Below are positions 22,617-35,759 of a stretch of DNA of 64,000 bases, in pieces. How positions within the stretch are numbered: the stretch's first letter is position 1; the number at the start of each line of letters is the position of its first letter. Both the position numbers and the translations under genes were made by a program. A model generated the notes under the pieces. The model worked only from the letters and a program-made list of their open reading frames with translations, was not told the DNA's origin and ran no database searches. This DNA is from Brachionus rotundiformis (lineage: Eukaryota; Rotifera; Eurotatoria; Ploima; Brachionidae). Where the stretch lies: the NCBI GenBank assembly GCA_016802295.1, contig JAESIW010000071.1:124001-188000 (forward strand). Reading direction: 5' to 3'.

Positions 22617-25121
22617 TTATTCATAATTTTTTTCCCTTATTTTTTTACGGATGCATTTCTTAAATTTTTTCATAAAAGTCGGCTCCTCATTTTTAAAATG
22701 ATAAACATCACTTTGACTACCCGAGCCAAAAATATCAAGTTCATAATTGCTTGAGTATTCATAGATTTGTCTTTTTTTTGACTAAATTTAATTAATAAAA
22801 TAATAAATGATTAAATTATTTTTGTTCAAAAGCCCTACTTTGAGGCCTCGATTTAACCGGCCCTTAAGCACAGCTATAAACTCCTTATAACTCAATTGTC
22901 CATCACTGTTCTCGTCAAAAACATTGAAGATGACCTCGACTATTTTCTCGTCTAGTTTAAACCCGGATGAAATCTTTACAGCTCTTTGAAACTCATCCTT
23001 GGAAATAGCCTTATTTGCGTAGGTATGAAATTTGAGAGCTAGCTGAAAATCTTTTAAATTAAGCATGAATTGGCTGAATTGGTGAAATTTGTCAAATGAT
23101 ATGTCCTTAATTTTGAATATTTAATTAATTTTTTTTGTTAAATTATATTTAAAATACTCTTGAAAATGCGTCCATTTTGGATTGAAGCTTTCTTATCAGA
23201 GATACACGCTTTTCGTAGCTAAAATCAGTGTATCTCAAAAGTATTTCGGCAAATTCGATGCCAGTTATCTTGTTCATACCTTTTGAAAATTCATTAAACT
23301 CTATCTCTAACACTTCTGTTTGTAAGTCCTGCATAAATCTAATTTTTTAAAATTAATTTTTGACAATAATTAAACAAAAAAGTACTTTTTAAAATTTTCA
23401 AATTTTAATACTCTATCTCCTTTGAGTCCAAAAAAATGAACCAACAAGCTTGTTTGGATGACATCTGCGGACTCTTTCTGAAAAAATATCAATTAAAATT
23501 TGCCTATCATTAGAAAAAGAATAAAAATTAAAAAAAGATAAAAAAATACATTTAAACATTTACAAAACATTTAAAACAATTAGATACAATTAAGATTTAT
23601 CATTTATTAGTAAATTAAATTAAATTTTTAATCCAATTTAATTTAATCCAAAAAAAATTAGCGAATTTTCTTCCTGAATAAAGAGTAATGTTAAATTACC
23701 TCATAACTCCAAAAATAAATCTTACAATTTATAATTATTGAGAAATTTACTTACGACCAGTGACTGGATCATTTTTTGCTTAGCTAAATTATTTTCCGAC
23801 AATTTTAGTTCATTCAATGTATCCGTGCTATTATTAGTTTTAGGTCCACCATCTCTTTGGAATATTTTTTGTATCTGTCAAATGTTAATTTTAATAAAAT
23901 AAAGTTATTTTAGCAAAATTAAGGCCATTTGTGTGACATTTTAAAGAGTTTAAAATTTTTTAATAGATAACAGCAAGGTTTTTTAGCGAATATGATAAAC
24001 AGGTATTTCAAACAAAAATGCTACATTTAGGGTGAAATTTTTGTCTGAACAAAAAAAATAGCTTGATAGGTATATAGCAATTTTTAATAGGTACACTTAA
24101 AAAATACCATGTTTTGTCTGGATTCATTATTGATTATCTTTTCCAGCTAAAAAAATAAAATATTTACCAAAATTTTATTAAAAAGATGAACAAAATTAGA
24201 AAATATGAAATTTGGAACTTTTCTATCTTTATTTGAAATACTTACGACTAAAAACTCGGTCTTGTCCACACGAAAATTGCCATCTGCCAAGAAAATTTTT
24301 AAAACTTTTAAAACTATAAAGCTTTCTGAATTGATTACCAGTATCAAACATGTTAAAAGCTATCTCGAAATCAGAACTAGGCTCTTGAATGGTTTTATTA
24401 TTATATTTTTTGATATACATTAAAAATTTTATTTTACTTGATATGACACATAGAAGGAACAAATACTCCGAGTAACTTATAATACCTTTATCTTCTAAAT
24501 TTCTAAATAGCCTATTGGAGCCATATCTTTGATTAGGAGTATTTTTAATGAACATTTCATATTGTTCTTTAGATAAGTTCTTTCTTCTTATTCTCGCTTA
24601 AATTGATAAATTTAAATAAATTAATTGAAATTTTCTTAAAATTTAATAAAGCTGTGTACGTCTTGGATGGTCTTCGGTCACCGATTCTAAAAAGTCGTGT
24701 GGTGTCATGTAAGGTACGCCATCGTATTCGACCGATGCGAATTGGAAAAAAAGCCTTTGACGAGGAGTAATAATTATTTTTTGCTTTAAAATAAAAAATT
24801 TTAAATTAAATAATAAATAAGAAAAAATTTAATTTAAGATACTTCTGAGCTTTCGGTCTCTTTAGCTAATGTTACTAGAGATTTTTTTACTTCACAATAA
24901 GCATCATAGAAAAAATTGTCTTTTTGTTTGAAAACATGTGCATTATTGGTATAGCAATTGACCATAAAAATGGAACCAGCAGCTACAAAACTTATTGCAA
25001 ACGGATACTTCCATTTTTGAATAAATTTAATTGCTCCATCAGGCGGCTTTATGGCCGATTGACTTGCTTTAAGGGCGTTCAAATGGCCCAGTCTTGCACC
25101 AAAGAGCCTACTGAAAGACAT
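22617..25121 (-). CDS. MICU3: Mitochondrial calcium uptake protein, MICU2/MICU3 type
   Basis: Eleven exons give 502 residues: 25121-24843, 24783-24660, 24596-24438, 24383-24339, 24283-24246, 24146-24108, 23874-23755, 23477-23386, 23338-23158, 23105-22839 and 22781-22617. All joins keep frame. MICU proteins gate the mitochondrial calcium uniporter from the intermembrane space. The N-terminus is basic with a hydrophobic segment (YPFAISFVAAGSIFMVNCY). The FASVEYDGVPYMTPHDFL block is diagnostic. One EF-hand loop is DTDGNFRVDKTE, assembled across an intron. The block DLQTEVLEIEFNEFSKGMNK and the last EF-hand DENSDGQLSYKE in the final third also fit the family. The C-terminus (EPTFMKKFKKCIRKKI) is closer to MICU2/3 than to MICU1. 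The symbol is tentative. Small exons such as 38, 39 and 45 nt are typical of this family. Confidence 0.9.
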
Positions 25122-26577
25122 CTATAACTTTTTAATCTACTGATTTTATTCAAAGATTTTTCAATTTTATTTTTAAACTAAAAATTAGAAAAATAAATTA
25201 TGAAATTTTTTACCTAATGAAAATTACTAGAATTTTTTATGTTTTACCATGCAACTTACTTAAATTAATGAAATAATTAATCACTTTTTCAACTTAGGCT
25301 TTATATTATCCTTTTCTTCAGTTAAGATGGAAGGGACATAAATTTTATTGACTTTTTATCAAGATATTCAAATTATCACAGTAAATAAGTTGGAAAATTC
25401 ATCTCAATTTGACTCTTAATTGCTTTTTGGATTTTATTATAAATACAATAAATAAATTTATTACAACAAGTCAATTAAATGCTTTACATCATTTGTTTAG
25501 TTTAGAATTTAATTATAATCTCTTTATAAATTTTTATTGATATAACTCAAGAGCTAAAAGAATAATTTTTTGTGATAAATTGGCGAATTTATCTTTTTTA
25601 GGAGGAATTTTAGTTGAAAAAATTGAAATAGTGGTTTGAAAAAAATTTATTTTTAATTTTTATTGTTAAGGTTGTCAACTAGAACAACTAGGATCTTTGG
25701 ATGACCATAATTTGTTCTAGTCTAACTTTAAGGTCTAGATATTTATTATGAAAGCTATTTCCAGGTCCAGATTATAAATTAACAAAAAAATTAATCACAA
25801 AAATTACCAAAAAATAATCAAATTAAAATTTTTTTAGGGTTTTTTCTATTGCTGACTCAAGTCCACAGTTGTACAGACCCCGTTTGTTGTCCAATTCGCC
25901 AACATAACACATCTGTCAACTTGACAGCAATCTTTTCTTATAAAATACCAAAAATAACAAAGTATACACAAATCTATATTAAAGATCTCTACTAAATAAT
26001 CAACAAATGAAAAAAAACGACACTCACAAGGACCAAAAATAAAAAAACTCAACAACATATTCCAAACAAAAAAGACTAAGAAATATTAGATAACAAAAAC
26101 ATCAGGTTACAATATTATTTGTACACGAGTGTTTTTTGCCATTAGGAAGAAAAAAAAGAGCAAAATGAAAAATGCACTGATTATAGAAAATTTACTATAC
26201 CGGCAACTAAAACTTAATTTACAATTTTAGCCTTAATTGACATGTATTGGGGTCGTTTAATGGCGATCAATTATCTTCTCTTTATCAAATAACTAAAAAA
26301 ATAAATTTCATTTAGAAGCTAGACGCCTCTCAAGTAAAAAAGCCGTTCCATTTGGCAATTTTCTCATTTTCATTCCTTCTAAGAAAAATTTACAACCAAA
26401 AAGATATGAACCAAACAGAAAACAAAAAAAAAAACAAGAAAAAAGTTAAAAATTTAATAAAATTATTTCAAATTTCAATATTTCAAATAATTAAAAGGTA
26501 ACTAGAGTAGAAATAGAGCTGAATAAGGTTTGATAGATAAAAAAGATGAAATTATAAAAATGTCGATTAAATTTCTT
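25122..26577. other. Intergenic, AT-rich
   Basis: No convincing gene. The minus-strand frame 26058-25846 (70 codons) starts hydrophobic (MLLSFFIFGP) and ends Cys-containing (CCQVDRC), so a small secreted peptide is possible. A GTGAGT donor inside it could remove the middle. Without a homolog or expression data I leave it as a possibility only. Confidence 0.3.
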
Positions 26578-26745
26578 CTATTTTTTTAATTTCTGGTTGT
26601 TTCCATTCTGAGATGTGGTTGACTTGTATTTGCAGCTCTTGATTTTGTTTTGACTCTTGTGAGCCGATTGAGTTGGATTTTTTTGTATTGGTCCCTTATT
26701 GTTTAAATAAGCCTCGTGCAACGATGTTAAAAATTGTTCGTCATT
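26578..26745 (-). CDS. Orphan C-terminal exon of an unidentified gene
   Basis: On the minus strand an acceptor-like TTAATTTAAG at 26746-26755 precedes 55 open codons ending in TAG at 26580-26578. The peptide begins NDEQFLTSLHEAYLNNKGP and continues Lys/Ser/Asn-rich. Composition is more balanced than the flanks and the open frame coincides with the splice site, so it looks like a last coding exon. I could not find convincing upstream exons between here and DCP1 and do not recognise the protein. Confidence 0.35.
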   Translation of the reverse strand, partial: NDEQFLTSLHEAYLNNKGPIQKNPTQSAHKSQNKIKSCKYKSTTSQNGNNQKLKK

Positions 26746-28328
26746 CTTAAATTAATTAATAAATTAATTTTCTATTCTTTTTAAATATTTTTTTTGCAAA
26801 ATAGATTGTTAATAATTAATTATGGTCAAAAATTGATGACCAAGACCATTATGCCATTGAAAATGCCAAAATATTCTCAATAATAATAGATTTGCTCTTT
26901 TTCTGAATGCTTTAGACCTTAGTTTACAAAAAAAATAGAAAAATTGGATCTTGGTACCAAGCAAAAAGTCTGCAGCATTTCTTTAGACATTAGTTTCTTT
27001 AAATTATGTCAAACGAACTCTTTTTAAGCTAAATGTCGAAAGAGTTATTTTCTGGTGAAGTTAAGACTTTTTGAACAATTAATGAGACGGCATTTATGAG
27101 TTAAAATATCTCTAGATTATCATTTTAATAAAATTGAATTATTAATACAACAGAAAGAACAGAAATTGAATAAATTTTTTAACAATTTTTAATAATTAGG
27201 TGAGCAGTATCGAATTTTACTTAATCTAATGAACAAATAAACAAATTTATCTAGATAATCATTGATTTAACCCAATTTTGTCAAACAAACCTTATTTTTT
27301 AATTTAAAAGTATCACATACAAGAATCTATAGAAAATTTTAATTAAAAAAATTGACCAAAGCATCCTAAATTTTACTTAGTTGTTTTTAAAGCCATTTAA
27401 GCGACTAAAATATGAATGGTTTGATCTATCTAGGGACCTTAAGAAATAACATTGGTTAAAGATTGGTTCTTCATTTATTCATTATTAAATAAGACTTAGA
27501 AACCAATGACTGGTCTTGATTAAATTTCGAGAAAATAATGCTGTCTACTAATAGACAAAAAATAGGAAAATACAAGTACAAAGATTTATTGGTTTTGGGA
27601 AATTTAGTACAAAAGAACGAAACAAAATTTTAAAAATTCTCATTACTTTTTGTAAAGATCAGAAAAAATTTATGTAAATACAACATGGTGCAGCATTCTT
27701 AGTAGCATTATTAAGAACATTTTGGTAAGACTCTGCAAATTTAGCATTATTTAAATTTGGACAATCTTTTAGCATTTTTTTTTGAACAAGTCTTCCAAAT
27801 TTTTTCCAGATAATGAATGGAAAAAATTTGACTATAGTGCATTTTGCACAGATTTTCACATTATTTGCAGAATTTAGCTTTTACAGAACTAAAAAACCAA
27901 TAAATAGTAAAACCTTTGGAAAAAAAGCTATAACCTTTATGAGCATCTATTTATGCTCTTTTTTTTTATTTTGTACCAAATTTCACAAAACCTGATTATT
28001 GAAATAATGATAAAAATTATTTTTATCATGTAAATTAGCTATGAATTTTTTAAATTTAAAAAAAATATTTTCATATTCAATACAAGAAGATGCAAAAAGT
28101 TTTTGGAACTTTTTTTTTAAATCTTGCACTGTCTCAGAGATAATCGTTCCAAAAAAATATAAAAAATTATTTTTTATATTAATGTTTGAACAATTTTTCA
28201 ATTTCTGATTAAAATATAAAATTAAAATTATTATTAAAAATTTGACACTTCATTTTTTTTGTTAAAAATTGATTAAATCAAAATAGTTAAATTAACAAAT
28301 TGAACAAAATAAATAAATTTAAAAATTT
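26746..28328. other. Intergenic, possibly containing degraded coding remnants
   Basis: 1.6 kb of AT-rich sequence. Minus-strand frames at 28201-27983 and 27859-27659 encode Phe/Lys-rich stretches without a recognisable domain. They may be remains of a transposase-like gene, but nothing in them is diagnostic. Confidence 0.3.
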
Positions 28329-30491
28329 TCAATTTACTTTCAACAAATGTATCAAAACCTGCTGCAATTGATCCTTAGTCATGGGACTAACCTTCTCATT
28401 ATCATTAATATTTACATTAGAATTTACATTTGCCATAGTGGCGTTTGTACTCTCGCTAAAATTAAACTGATTCGGAAACAAAAACCCATTTATTTGAGGA
28501 TTAAAAAACGCGTTTAAACAATCACTATTTTGATTTGTTTGATTTACTCCTTCAGCTGGTTTATCATTTTGGTAAGAAGAAGATGTGGTTGAAGAGGCCG
28601 ACGAGGACTCGAAAGCAGCTGGCGTAAGCAGTAAGGGCAGGCCATTTGGCGAAGCCGGTCCCGAGTCTGTCTCGGATTCGGACGAGTCCGAATCGCTCGA
28701 TGAGGACAAATTAAGAGAATTTTTTTGATTAGAAAATGTCAGTTTGTGTTTGTAGTCTGTGGATGTAGTGTTGTTGGAACTGGACTCGTTGGCCAGGTAG
28801 AACATTCCGTCTTTTTTGACCCCATTGTCTTGATTTAGTACATTTTGCTCAAAGTCCTTGACAGTCATGGGCCTGGAGCTTGTGTTCGACTTGGAACTGG
28901 ACATGAGTATGTTGTTGTCATTAGATGGCGTGAGGATCATGGATGGCGATGCGCCGATTATGGGCGATGTGAGAACATTGGAGCTGGATTGGATGTTCAG
29001 CTTTCGTTTGAGATCCATGGACGCCTCGGACTGGTTAAGTGTTTGGTTGTTTGACTCGCTGGACATAAGCAGCTGAAGAATGGGGTTGGACTTGGAAGAA
29101 GCGGCCGAGAGTGCTGGAGAAATAATGCTTTGGCGGATCGGCTCCGGTTTGATGAATTGATTCGAGTTTAGGAATAGATTGTGCGGCCATTGCCCTATCG
29201 GCTTCGGGTCGTTTGAACTAGTGGTGCTCAATGGACTGTTCTGCAAGTTTATTCCGCCTGGCGTCGAATGGCTAGCTGGTTGCTCCAAATGGTTGCTTTG
29301 GTTATACTGCACTTGAGCTTTATTCAACATTTGAATAATATCTACTGACCTATGTACATTGGTATCTGATTTGCCAGGCTCGTTTGGCTGTGATAGAAGT
29401 AAGTTAAGCGGAGTCATTAGGTTGTCTTGTTTCTCTTGGCTCTTTGAAATGTTCAAAGTGGACAGCAGAGATTGAAGGCCCTGTTTGCTTTTGGTTTGTT
29501 CGCGTTTGGTGCGTCTTTCGCGGGCTTTGTCAATTAGGCCTGTGATCGAGCCTCTAATGCGTTCACAGTCTTCTTTGTCTATGAACCAAATACCAAATAT
29601 GTCTTTGGAAAAAAAGGTTTTTACTAATTGTAAATCCAATAATTGAGTAAATTTTAATATGTTTTTTCTTTTTTTTTTTTTGATATAATTAAATGAAAAT
29701 TAATTAAAATTAGATAAATATTTAATGCTTCTTGTGTAATCTTCTATTTCAGATTACTTATTAGCTAGATTTTCTTTATATTTTGTTTATTTAACATATC
29801 AAATAAATTAAATTATGATAAAATTAATAATTTTTTTAATTAAATTAAAAGAAAGGTTAAATGAACATGGAAACCCTTTTAATTGTGAACGTGTTCACAG
29901 AATCGAGGTAAAATTTGATTTTTTTTTTGTTGTAAAAGAAAGAATGAGTAAAAGTTAAAAACAAGTGGTACCATTGTTAGATTTGTACAACAGAAACGGG
30001 TTTCGGTCCTGAAATTCAAGATCGCTAGTAATCGGCTGTAGGAATAAGTTAAGAGCTAATGTGTTCATGACAACAAAGCTATGCAACGGCTCGACCATGC
30101 GTTCGAAAATAAACAACGAGCCTTCGACGTCGAGTTTTTTCCATTCGTTTTTTTTGGACAAAAATTTGTACACTGCTACACGAATGGCCATGTCGAGAAT
30201 GTTGGTGGCAAACGGGTCCTGATTCTTGAGCGCGTTCAGGTTGATCCGTTTCTCCTCATTGGACAAGGTCTTGTTTGTTATGGAACTAGGCTGCGGTACT
30301 GCCGTCGCCTTGGTGTTCTGTAGCATTTTGGTAAGTTTGTTGAGTGAGTTTGTCGATGGCTGACTTGATGATCCTTTGACCGTCGAGTCACTGTCTTTAT
30401 TTGACGATGACATTGTAGTTACTGTGGTAGTTGTTTTAGTAATTGTTTGTGAACTTAGTGTAGTCGAATTTATTAAATTACTTAAAACCAT
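28329..30491 (-). CDS. DCP1: mRNA-decapping enzyme subunit 1
   Basis: Exons 30491-29972 and 29602-28329 join in frame to 597 residues; the intron is 369 bp. DCP1 activates the DCP2 decapping enzyme in processing bodies. The EVH1-like domain spans the splice: RINLNALKNQDPFATNILDM, then WKKLDVEGSLFIFER, then NPFLLYKSNN, then DIFGIWFIDKEDCERI, all in the family order. The long middle is low-complexity (Ser, Asn, Gln) with short motif-like patches. The C-terminus MTKDQLQQVLIHLLKVN is the trimerisation helix typical of animal DCP1. An N-terminal Thr/Ser-rich extension of about 70 residues precedes the EVH1 domain; a start at the internal MSSSNKD is possible. Confidence 0.92.
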
Positions 30492-31461
30492 CTAAGAGAA
30501 AAGAGGGTGGGATTACATGGAGCAATATGATTCTATGGAGCGATATGATTGTAGACACAATTATAAGGCCTAAAATTCATTTATCATAAATAAAATTATA
30601 ATTAGGAATTTCATTTGATTCCTATTCTCGTTTATGTGCTTTTTATAACTAGTTCTATTGCAAATTTATTTCAATTTTCTAACTCATGCTATTTTTATCA
30701 ACGTTAATTATTGAGACTAAGAATTTTAATTATAATATTAATATTAGCCTAGAGTTTGTTTAGCATTTAATTTTAATATTATAAGTTGGATTGTTTATTT
30801 TCATGTATTGGCTAGTAATTGTTAATATATGCATACGATTAGACGCAATTTAAAAAATATTTTTCTTTTCTCGTACCAATGACGAAAAATTTGTCCGAAT
30901 TGACAATTGCGAAACAAGCATAACATTTGTTTAGGTTTTACAATTTTCTTTTCTCATTTGTCATATTTTATTATTATTTTAATTGTAAAAATTTTAAAAC
31001 AAATACAATATTTATTTATTTTTGTCAATTTTTCTATACCTGAGCATATTTTTAAAATTAGATTTGACAGCTGTTTATGTGTCTAATCATATAGTAAATA
31101 TAAAGTAAATGGTTAAATTAAAACAAAAAGTCTATGTTTGTTTTATTTAAATATTTGCAGAAGCATATTTTTACTTAGTTTTGCCATATTTCAATTGATC
31201 AACTATCATTTATAATGATTGGTAATGGTTTAAATCTGTATACTCAACAAAAAAAGTAAAGCCTTGTGACCAAGACCATAAAAATTTGACTATTAACCTC
31301 AATTAGCCTCTTTTATATCATTCAATTAAAGGATAACAATTTAATTTTCTTATTTTTCTATTTTTTAAAAAAAAATTATATGTTCCTAATGTCTAATTGA
31401 CGTATTTATATTTGCTTTTCTTTCTTAATTTATGGAATTTAAATTAAAAAAAATGAGATTA
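30492..31461. other. Intergenic, AT-rich
   Basis: About 970 bp between the DCP1 start codon and the TMA16 stop codon, both on the minus strand. It presumably contains the DCP1 promoter and the TMA16 3' UTR. No repeats or open frames of note. Confidence 0.5.
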
Positions 31462-32202
31462 TCAATTTTTTTTTATTGTTTGTAATTTAATAGTTGGCAA
31501 TTTATTACGATCTCCGTTCCAATTTCGTATCAAATTTACATTTTCAATTAAGGTTAGATCTGGTACAGCTTTTTAAAATACAAATTTTAGTTATGAACTA
31601 ATTCAAATATGAAAATATTTACATAGACCAGCTGTTTCATATTCATTTTTTTCCGATTCCAATGTCATTTGTATTGATTTTTCACGACTAAAATGCTGCC
31701 CTATATTACGTCTACCGATAGAATTCTTTAACTTAATTTGCTCAATCTCTTCATCAAAACGATGAAAATATCTTTAAAATAATTTTTATATTTTTTTAAA
31801 AAAGCTTATTTTTTGCTACAAATCTATCAATTTATGCATATCCTCCATAGTATATGATTTTTTTAGCCTGAATGCTTGGTTTTCATCAACTTCAGCTTCT
31901 GTTTCCATTTTTTCTTGCTGCTTTTCGATAATTATTTGATCTCTAAACCAAAGGATCTTTTTTATTAAAACATTGGCCTTATTTTTTGTTATTTCTACAG
32001 TTCTTAAGAAAATTTGATCAATAAAAAAAACCATCTAGAATTCTAAACATTTACCTTGCATGCCTTGCCTTATGATGTTCTTTGGATGCCAGCTCCAAAG
32101 CTTTCCTACTATTTGGATGAATTATTTTGCTCAATCGTTTGACCTTAGGCTTAAAATATTTAAAATAAGATTCGATATTAAGTTTGGTTATTTGATTACC
32201 AT
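31462..32202 (-). CDS. TMA16: Translation machinery-associated protein 16
   Basis: Five coding segments (32202-32200, 32149-32055, 32002-31820, 31771-31623 and 31568-31462) give 178 residues. TMA16 is a small factor of late 60S ribosomal subunit assembly. Matching blocks are KIIHPNSRKALELASKEHHK, LIKKILWFRDQI, LIDLYFHRFDEEIEQIKLKN, HFSREKSIQMTLESEKNEYE and the C-terminal VPDLTLIENVNLIRNWNGDR. The first coding exon contributes only the ATG: AAATATG is followed at once by GTAATC, and the next exon starts CCTAAGG, giving MPKVKRL as in the MPK start of known orthologs. Introns are about 50 bp. The last acceptor adds Ser-Val before PDL. Confidence 0.88.
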
Positions 32203-33104
32203 ATTTTAATTGTAAGAAATTTTTAAAATAAATAATTTTTTATAAAAAATATTTTCGAGCATGTTTATCAAGTACATGAGTTAAATTGGTACATTGATTT
32301 TTAATTGTCTGATTATTGCAAATTTTTATTCACAAAAATTTTTGCTTCCTAAATTTTTTAAATTATTTTTTTATAAACCCAGTTTTTTACCACAGTTTAC
32401 ATTTTTTCTTATTTTTTTTAGATGAAAAAAGGCGATGTTAAGTTTTGTATTAAAAATCAATATATCAATTTTTTCAGAATTTATAACTTTCGTTATATTG
32501 AAAATTTGATAGAATTAAAATAATAAAAAACTTTAAAAAGTAATTTTACCCAAGTTTACAATTGGATTTTCTTAAATAAAATACTCTTTTTAAATTGATA
32601 TTCCGATACTTTAATTTTTTTGATACCAAACTTAACATCGTCTTTTTTCATTTAAAAAAATAAGATATATACCAAAAAGAAGGTTTGTTAATTGTTTAAA
32701 AAAATAAAATTATCGGTAAAAACTCAAAATTTAAAATTTAAGTGCTTAAAAATGTCAAAAACATTTGATTGAGAAATAAATCATAAAAAATTATCTCAGA
32801 CTTTTATTTTATACCATGGTTTAACTCTTAGCCAGTTTAAGAGTCTATTTTTGAACCGTAAATTATTTATTGAAAAATATTATGGACAATACTCGGTTAT
32901 GGTTTTGCTACTCATAAAAATTTATCTCTTCAATCAAAAAATTCTGAAAAATTTAAAAAATAATAATTTATGAGGATGACAATTAAATATTGGTATATCA
33001 GAAAAATAAATTCCAATAGCTGAATGTTTAATTGATTAACAATTGAGAAAAGTTGAATTTTTATATAAAGAATAAAAAAACATTTTTATTGAATCAGTTA
33101 GAAA
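32203..33104. other. Intergenic, AT-rich
   Basis: Nine hundred bases with T- and A-runs and no supported open frame. The part nearest 32202 should be the TMA16 5' region. Confidence 0.5.
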
Positions 33105-33400
33105 TTCGAACCGGTTTCCCTATTCCCAGCAAGGATACAAAAATCAATATATACAGCACTGTAGTGAAAGCAACACTGATATATGGAAGTGAATGCGGTT
33201 GGATAGAAAAACCCTGAACACGTTCCATACAAGTAGCCTTAGGAAGATTCTTGAGGTTCACTGGTCAAATGGTGGTCAACAATCAAGAAAGAGCTCATCG
33301 AAATGGAATTGAAATGGGGAGAAGCAAGGCTAAAGGCAGAAGAAATCAGAAGTAATGGCCCTATGCTCTGCAAGTAGTGAATAAGGAAAAAATAAAAATC
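33105..33400 (+). mobile_element. Degraded 3' fragment of a LINE
   Basis: Nucleotides and translated pieces match the LINE fragment at 39020-41245, for example CAAAAATCAATATATACAGC versus CAAAAATCAATATCTACAAC, then ATATGGAAGTGAATG and CATACAAGTAGCC. Both end in GTGAATAAGGAAAAAA. Frameshifts and deletions have destroyed the frame. This is the C-terminal end of a reverse-transcriptase ORF plus the short 3' tail. Confidence 0.8.
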
Positions 33401-33798
33401 AAAAAATCTTTGAACCAACTACAATTTCTAGAAGTGATTCTATGTAAGATTGGTATCTTATTCAAATGATTTTTGATGTTCAACTGTGACGATGACTGAT
33501 TCAAAAATTTGACCAAATTCTTAATGTTATGTTATAAACCTAACTTATGTATGTATATGTTCCGGACTTGTTAGGATCTATACGCGCACTATTACCAAAA
33601 TAAAGTAGTTAATTTCTTAGATAATTATTTATTAATAAATGGCCACTTCTAGCCCGAAAAATAATAACAAAATAAAAATAAGAAATAGGTTTAACGCCTG
33701 ATATTGAGACATGTTATTAGGAATTTCTTCAATTACAGTAATTTTTTTTTACAAAGAGACTTTAGAGATAAGGTAAAGGAATTTTTAAAGTTTCAATT
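33401..33798. other. Spacer between two LINE fragments
   Basis: AT-rich sequence with no recognisable gene. The last bases before 33799 are likely the 3' tail of the minus-strand LINE that follows. Confidence 0.4.
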
Positions 33799-34934
33799 TT
33801 AAAAATGTAGTTTGTTCCACATTCGTGCTACCCTGTTGCGGAAAGCGTTACGTCTGATTAGACAGTCTTTCACTAGCTCTGGTCTGATGTGCCCTCGATG
33901 CCCGTTTCTGGGCGGTCCAACTTGTAGAGAGGAGTGCCATTCAACAGTGTCCAGTCCTTTCTGAATTTTGAACATTTCTATCAAATCACCCCTGGCTCTC
34001 CTCTCCTCGTTGTCAACTTCAGTTTTAGGCACCTGTCTTCGTATGTCATGTCGCGGAGTTGAGTTGGGACTTTGGTGGCACGGCGCTGAACTTTTTCCAG
34101 TGTGTTTATCTCGCCGAGGAGGTGTGGTCTCCATGCTTGGATTGCATACTCGAGATGCGGTCTGACGTACGTGGTGTACATTTGTTTCCATATATACGCA
34201 TCTCTCGAGACCAGTGTCTTGCGAAGCACCCCGAGCATGGAGTTAGCTTTTGCCACAGATTTATCCACCTGAATCTTTGTGCCCAACGTGTCACTCACAA
34301 GGACTCCCAGGTCTTTTTCCGTTTTAGTAACCTCAAGCTCGTGTGGTATACCTGTCGACCTATCTAGGATGTGGTATTTATTCCGCGGGTTATTCTTACC
34401 GTAATGCATGATCTTACATTTGCCGAGGTTCAGTTTCATCAACCATTTGTCGCACCATGCTGCTAAGGCTTCCAAGTCGCGTTGCAGCTGCTCACTACAG
34501 CTGCTCGTGAGTAAGCGCACGATGATCTTGCAGTCATCTGCATACAGCTTGCATGGAAAGCTTATATGTTCTGGGAGATCGTTTATGAAGACCACCAAGA
34601 GCGTTGGACCTATGACTGAGCCCTGAGGGACCGAGCTCGTGACTGGTGCCCAGTCCGAACAGTACTCGCCGAGGACAACTCTTTGCCTCCTGCCCGAGAG
34701 GAACGCCCTGATCCATCTGAGTACGGTTCCTTCTACCCCGTGAGCCGAAAGCTTGAGCAAGAGTCTTTGATGTGGAACCTTGTCAAAAGCCTTTGCAAAA
34801 TCGGTGTAGATGACATCTACTGGGCACTTGTCTGCAATTGCTCTTGTCGTCAAATCGGCTGATTCTAAGAGGTTCGTCACGCAGGCCTTTCTAGGGACGA
34901 AACCGTGTTGCTCCTTACAAAACCCGCGGAATAA
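33799..34934 (-). mobile_element. 5'-truncated non-LTR retrotransposon with one frameshift
   Basis: A GC-richer island encoding the reverse transcriptase of a non-LTR element (CR1/jockey-like appearance). From the truncated 5' end at about 34934: EQHGFVPRKACVTNLLE, VIYTDFAKAFDKVPHQRLL, SVPQGSVIGPTLLVVFINDL and the catalytic KLYADDCKII. The frame ends at 33981 and continues in another frame (RRARGDLIEMFKIQKGLD) to 33799, so one frameshift separates the two. No endonuclease part remains. It is an inactive copy of recent appearance. Confidence 0.88.
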
Positions 34935-35759
34935 AAGTTTTCTGATTTATTTAATGATCTTTTAAACATAGATTTTTAAAAATAATTTTGTTTTTTTTTC
35001 TTTTTATTTCTTTTTATTTCTTTTAATTTTAATTTGTCGAAGGAACTTAAACTCAAGCTTAAAATAAAATAATTCATTATATATATTTATGGACACTTAT
35101 GAGAGGTTTTCATAAAACGTTTTTAGGAACTGGCCCATTTTTATCTATCTATATTCATAGTGTATTACTTTTTCTTAATAAAACATTAAGTATCTTAAAT
35201 TATTTAAAAAAAAAATTAAAAAATTAATCTTTAACTTTATTTAGTTTAAATTAGAAAAAAATTAAATGAATAAATAATTTTTTATTTTCACTTTTGTTAT
35301 TTAAATCGGCTTTTATTTTGAGAGATAGAGAAAAAAATTTCATTTAAAAGTAGAAAAAATTTTCAATAATTTTATTTCCAAAGAGATAAAGTGATGAGTC
35401 CCGTGCATCAAAATTTAATTAATTAAATAATTATTTTCAAATTCGACAATCAAATACTTAGATTAAATAATTTAAATTCGAAAGAGCTAGTGAATGGTGC
35501 TGATCACACAAATGTATAGGACAGTTTACAGATACAGATACAAAGATAATTTTACAATGTTGGTGGCTTAGTTTCTTTTTTATGCGTGTGTGTGTGTGTG
35601 TTTTTTAATTAATTAAAATTATTTTATAAAGAAAAAAAAAGAAAAAAATTAATTAAAAAGTAAACGGTATGAACGAAATTAAACATTTAAAAAAAGAACC
35701 CACAAAGCCTCGTGTCCAGGCGAAACCCTAAACTATTTACAATTTATTCATTTGACTAC
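34935..35759. other. 3' flank of FBXW7
   Basis: AT-rich stretch with a (TG)n run at 35586-35600. It probably holds the FBXW7 3' UTR. No open frame. Confidence 0.5.

Noticed and set aside
25846..26058. 70-codon minus-strand frame that might be a secreted cysteine-containing peptide
   Set aside because: Hydrophobic start and a few cysteines are not enough; no family match that I recognise and no clear promoter.
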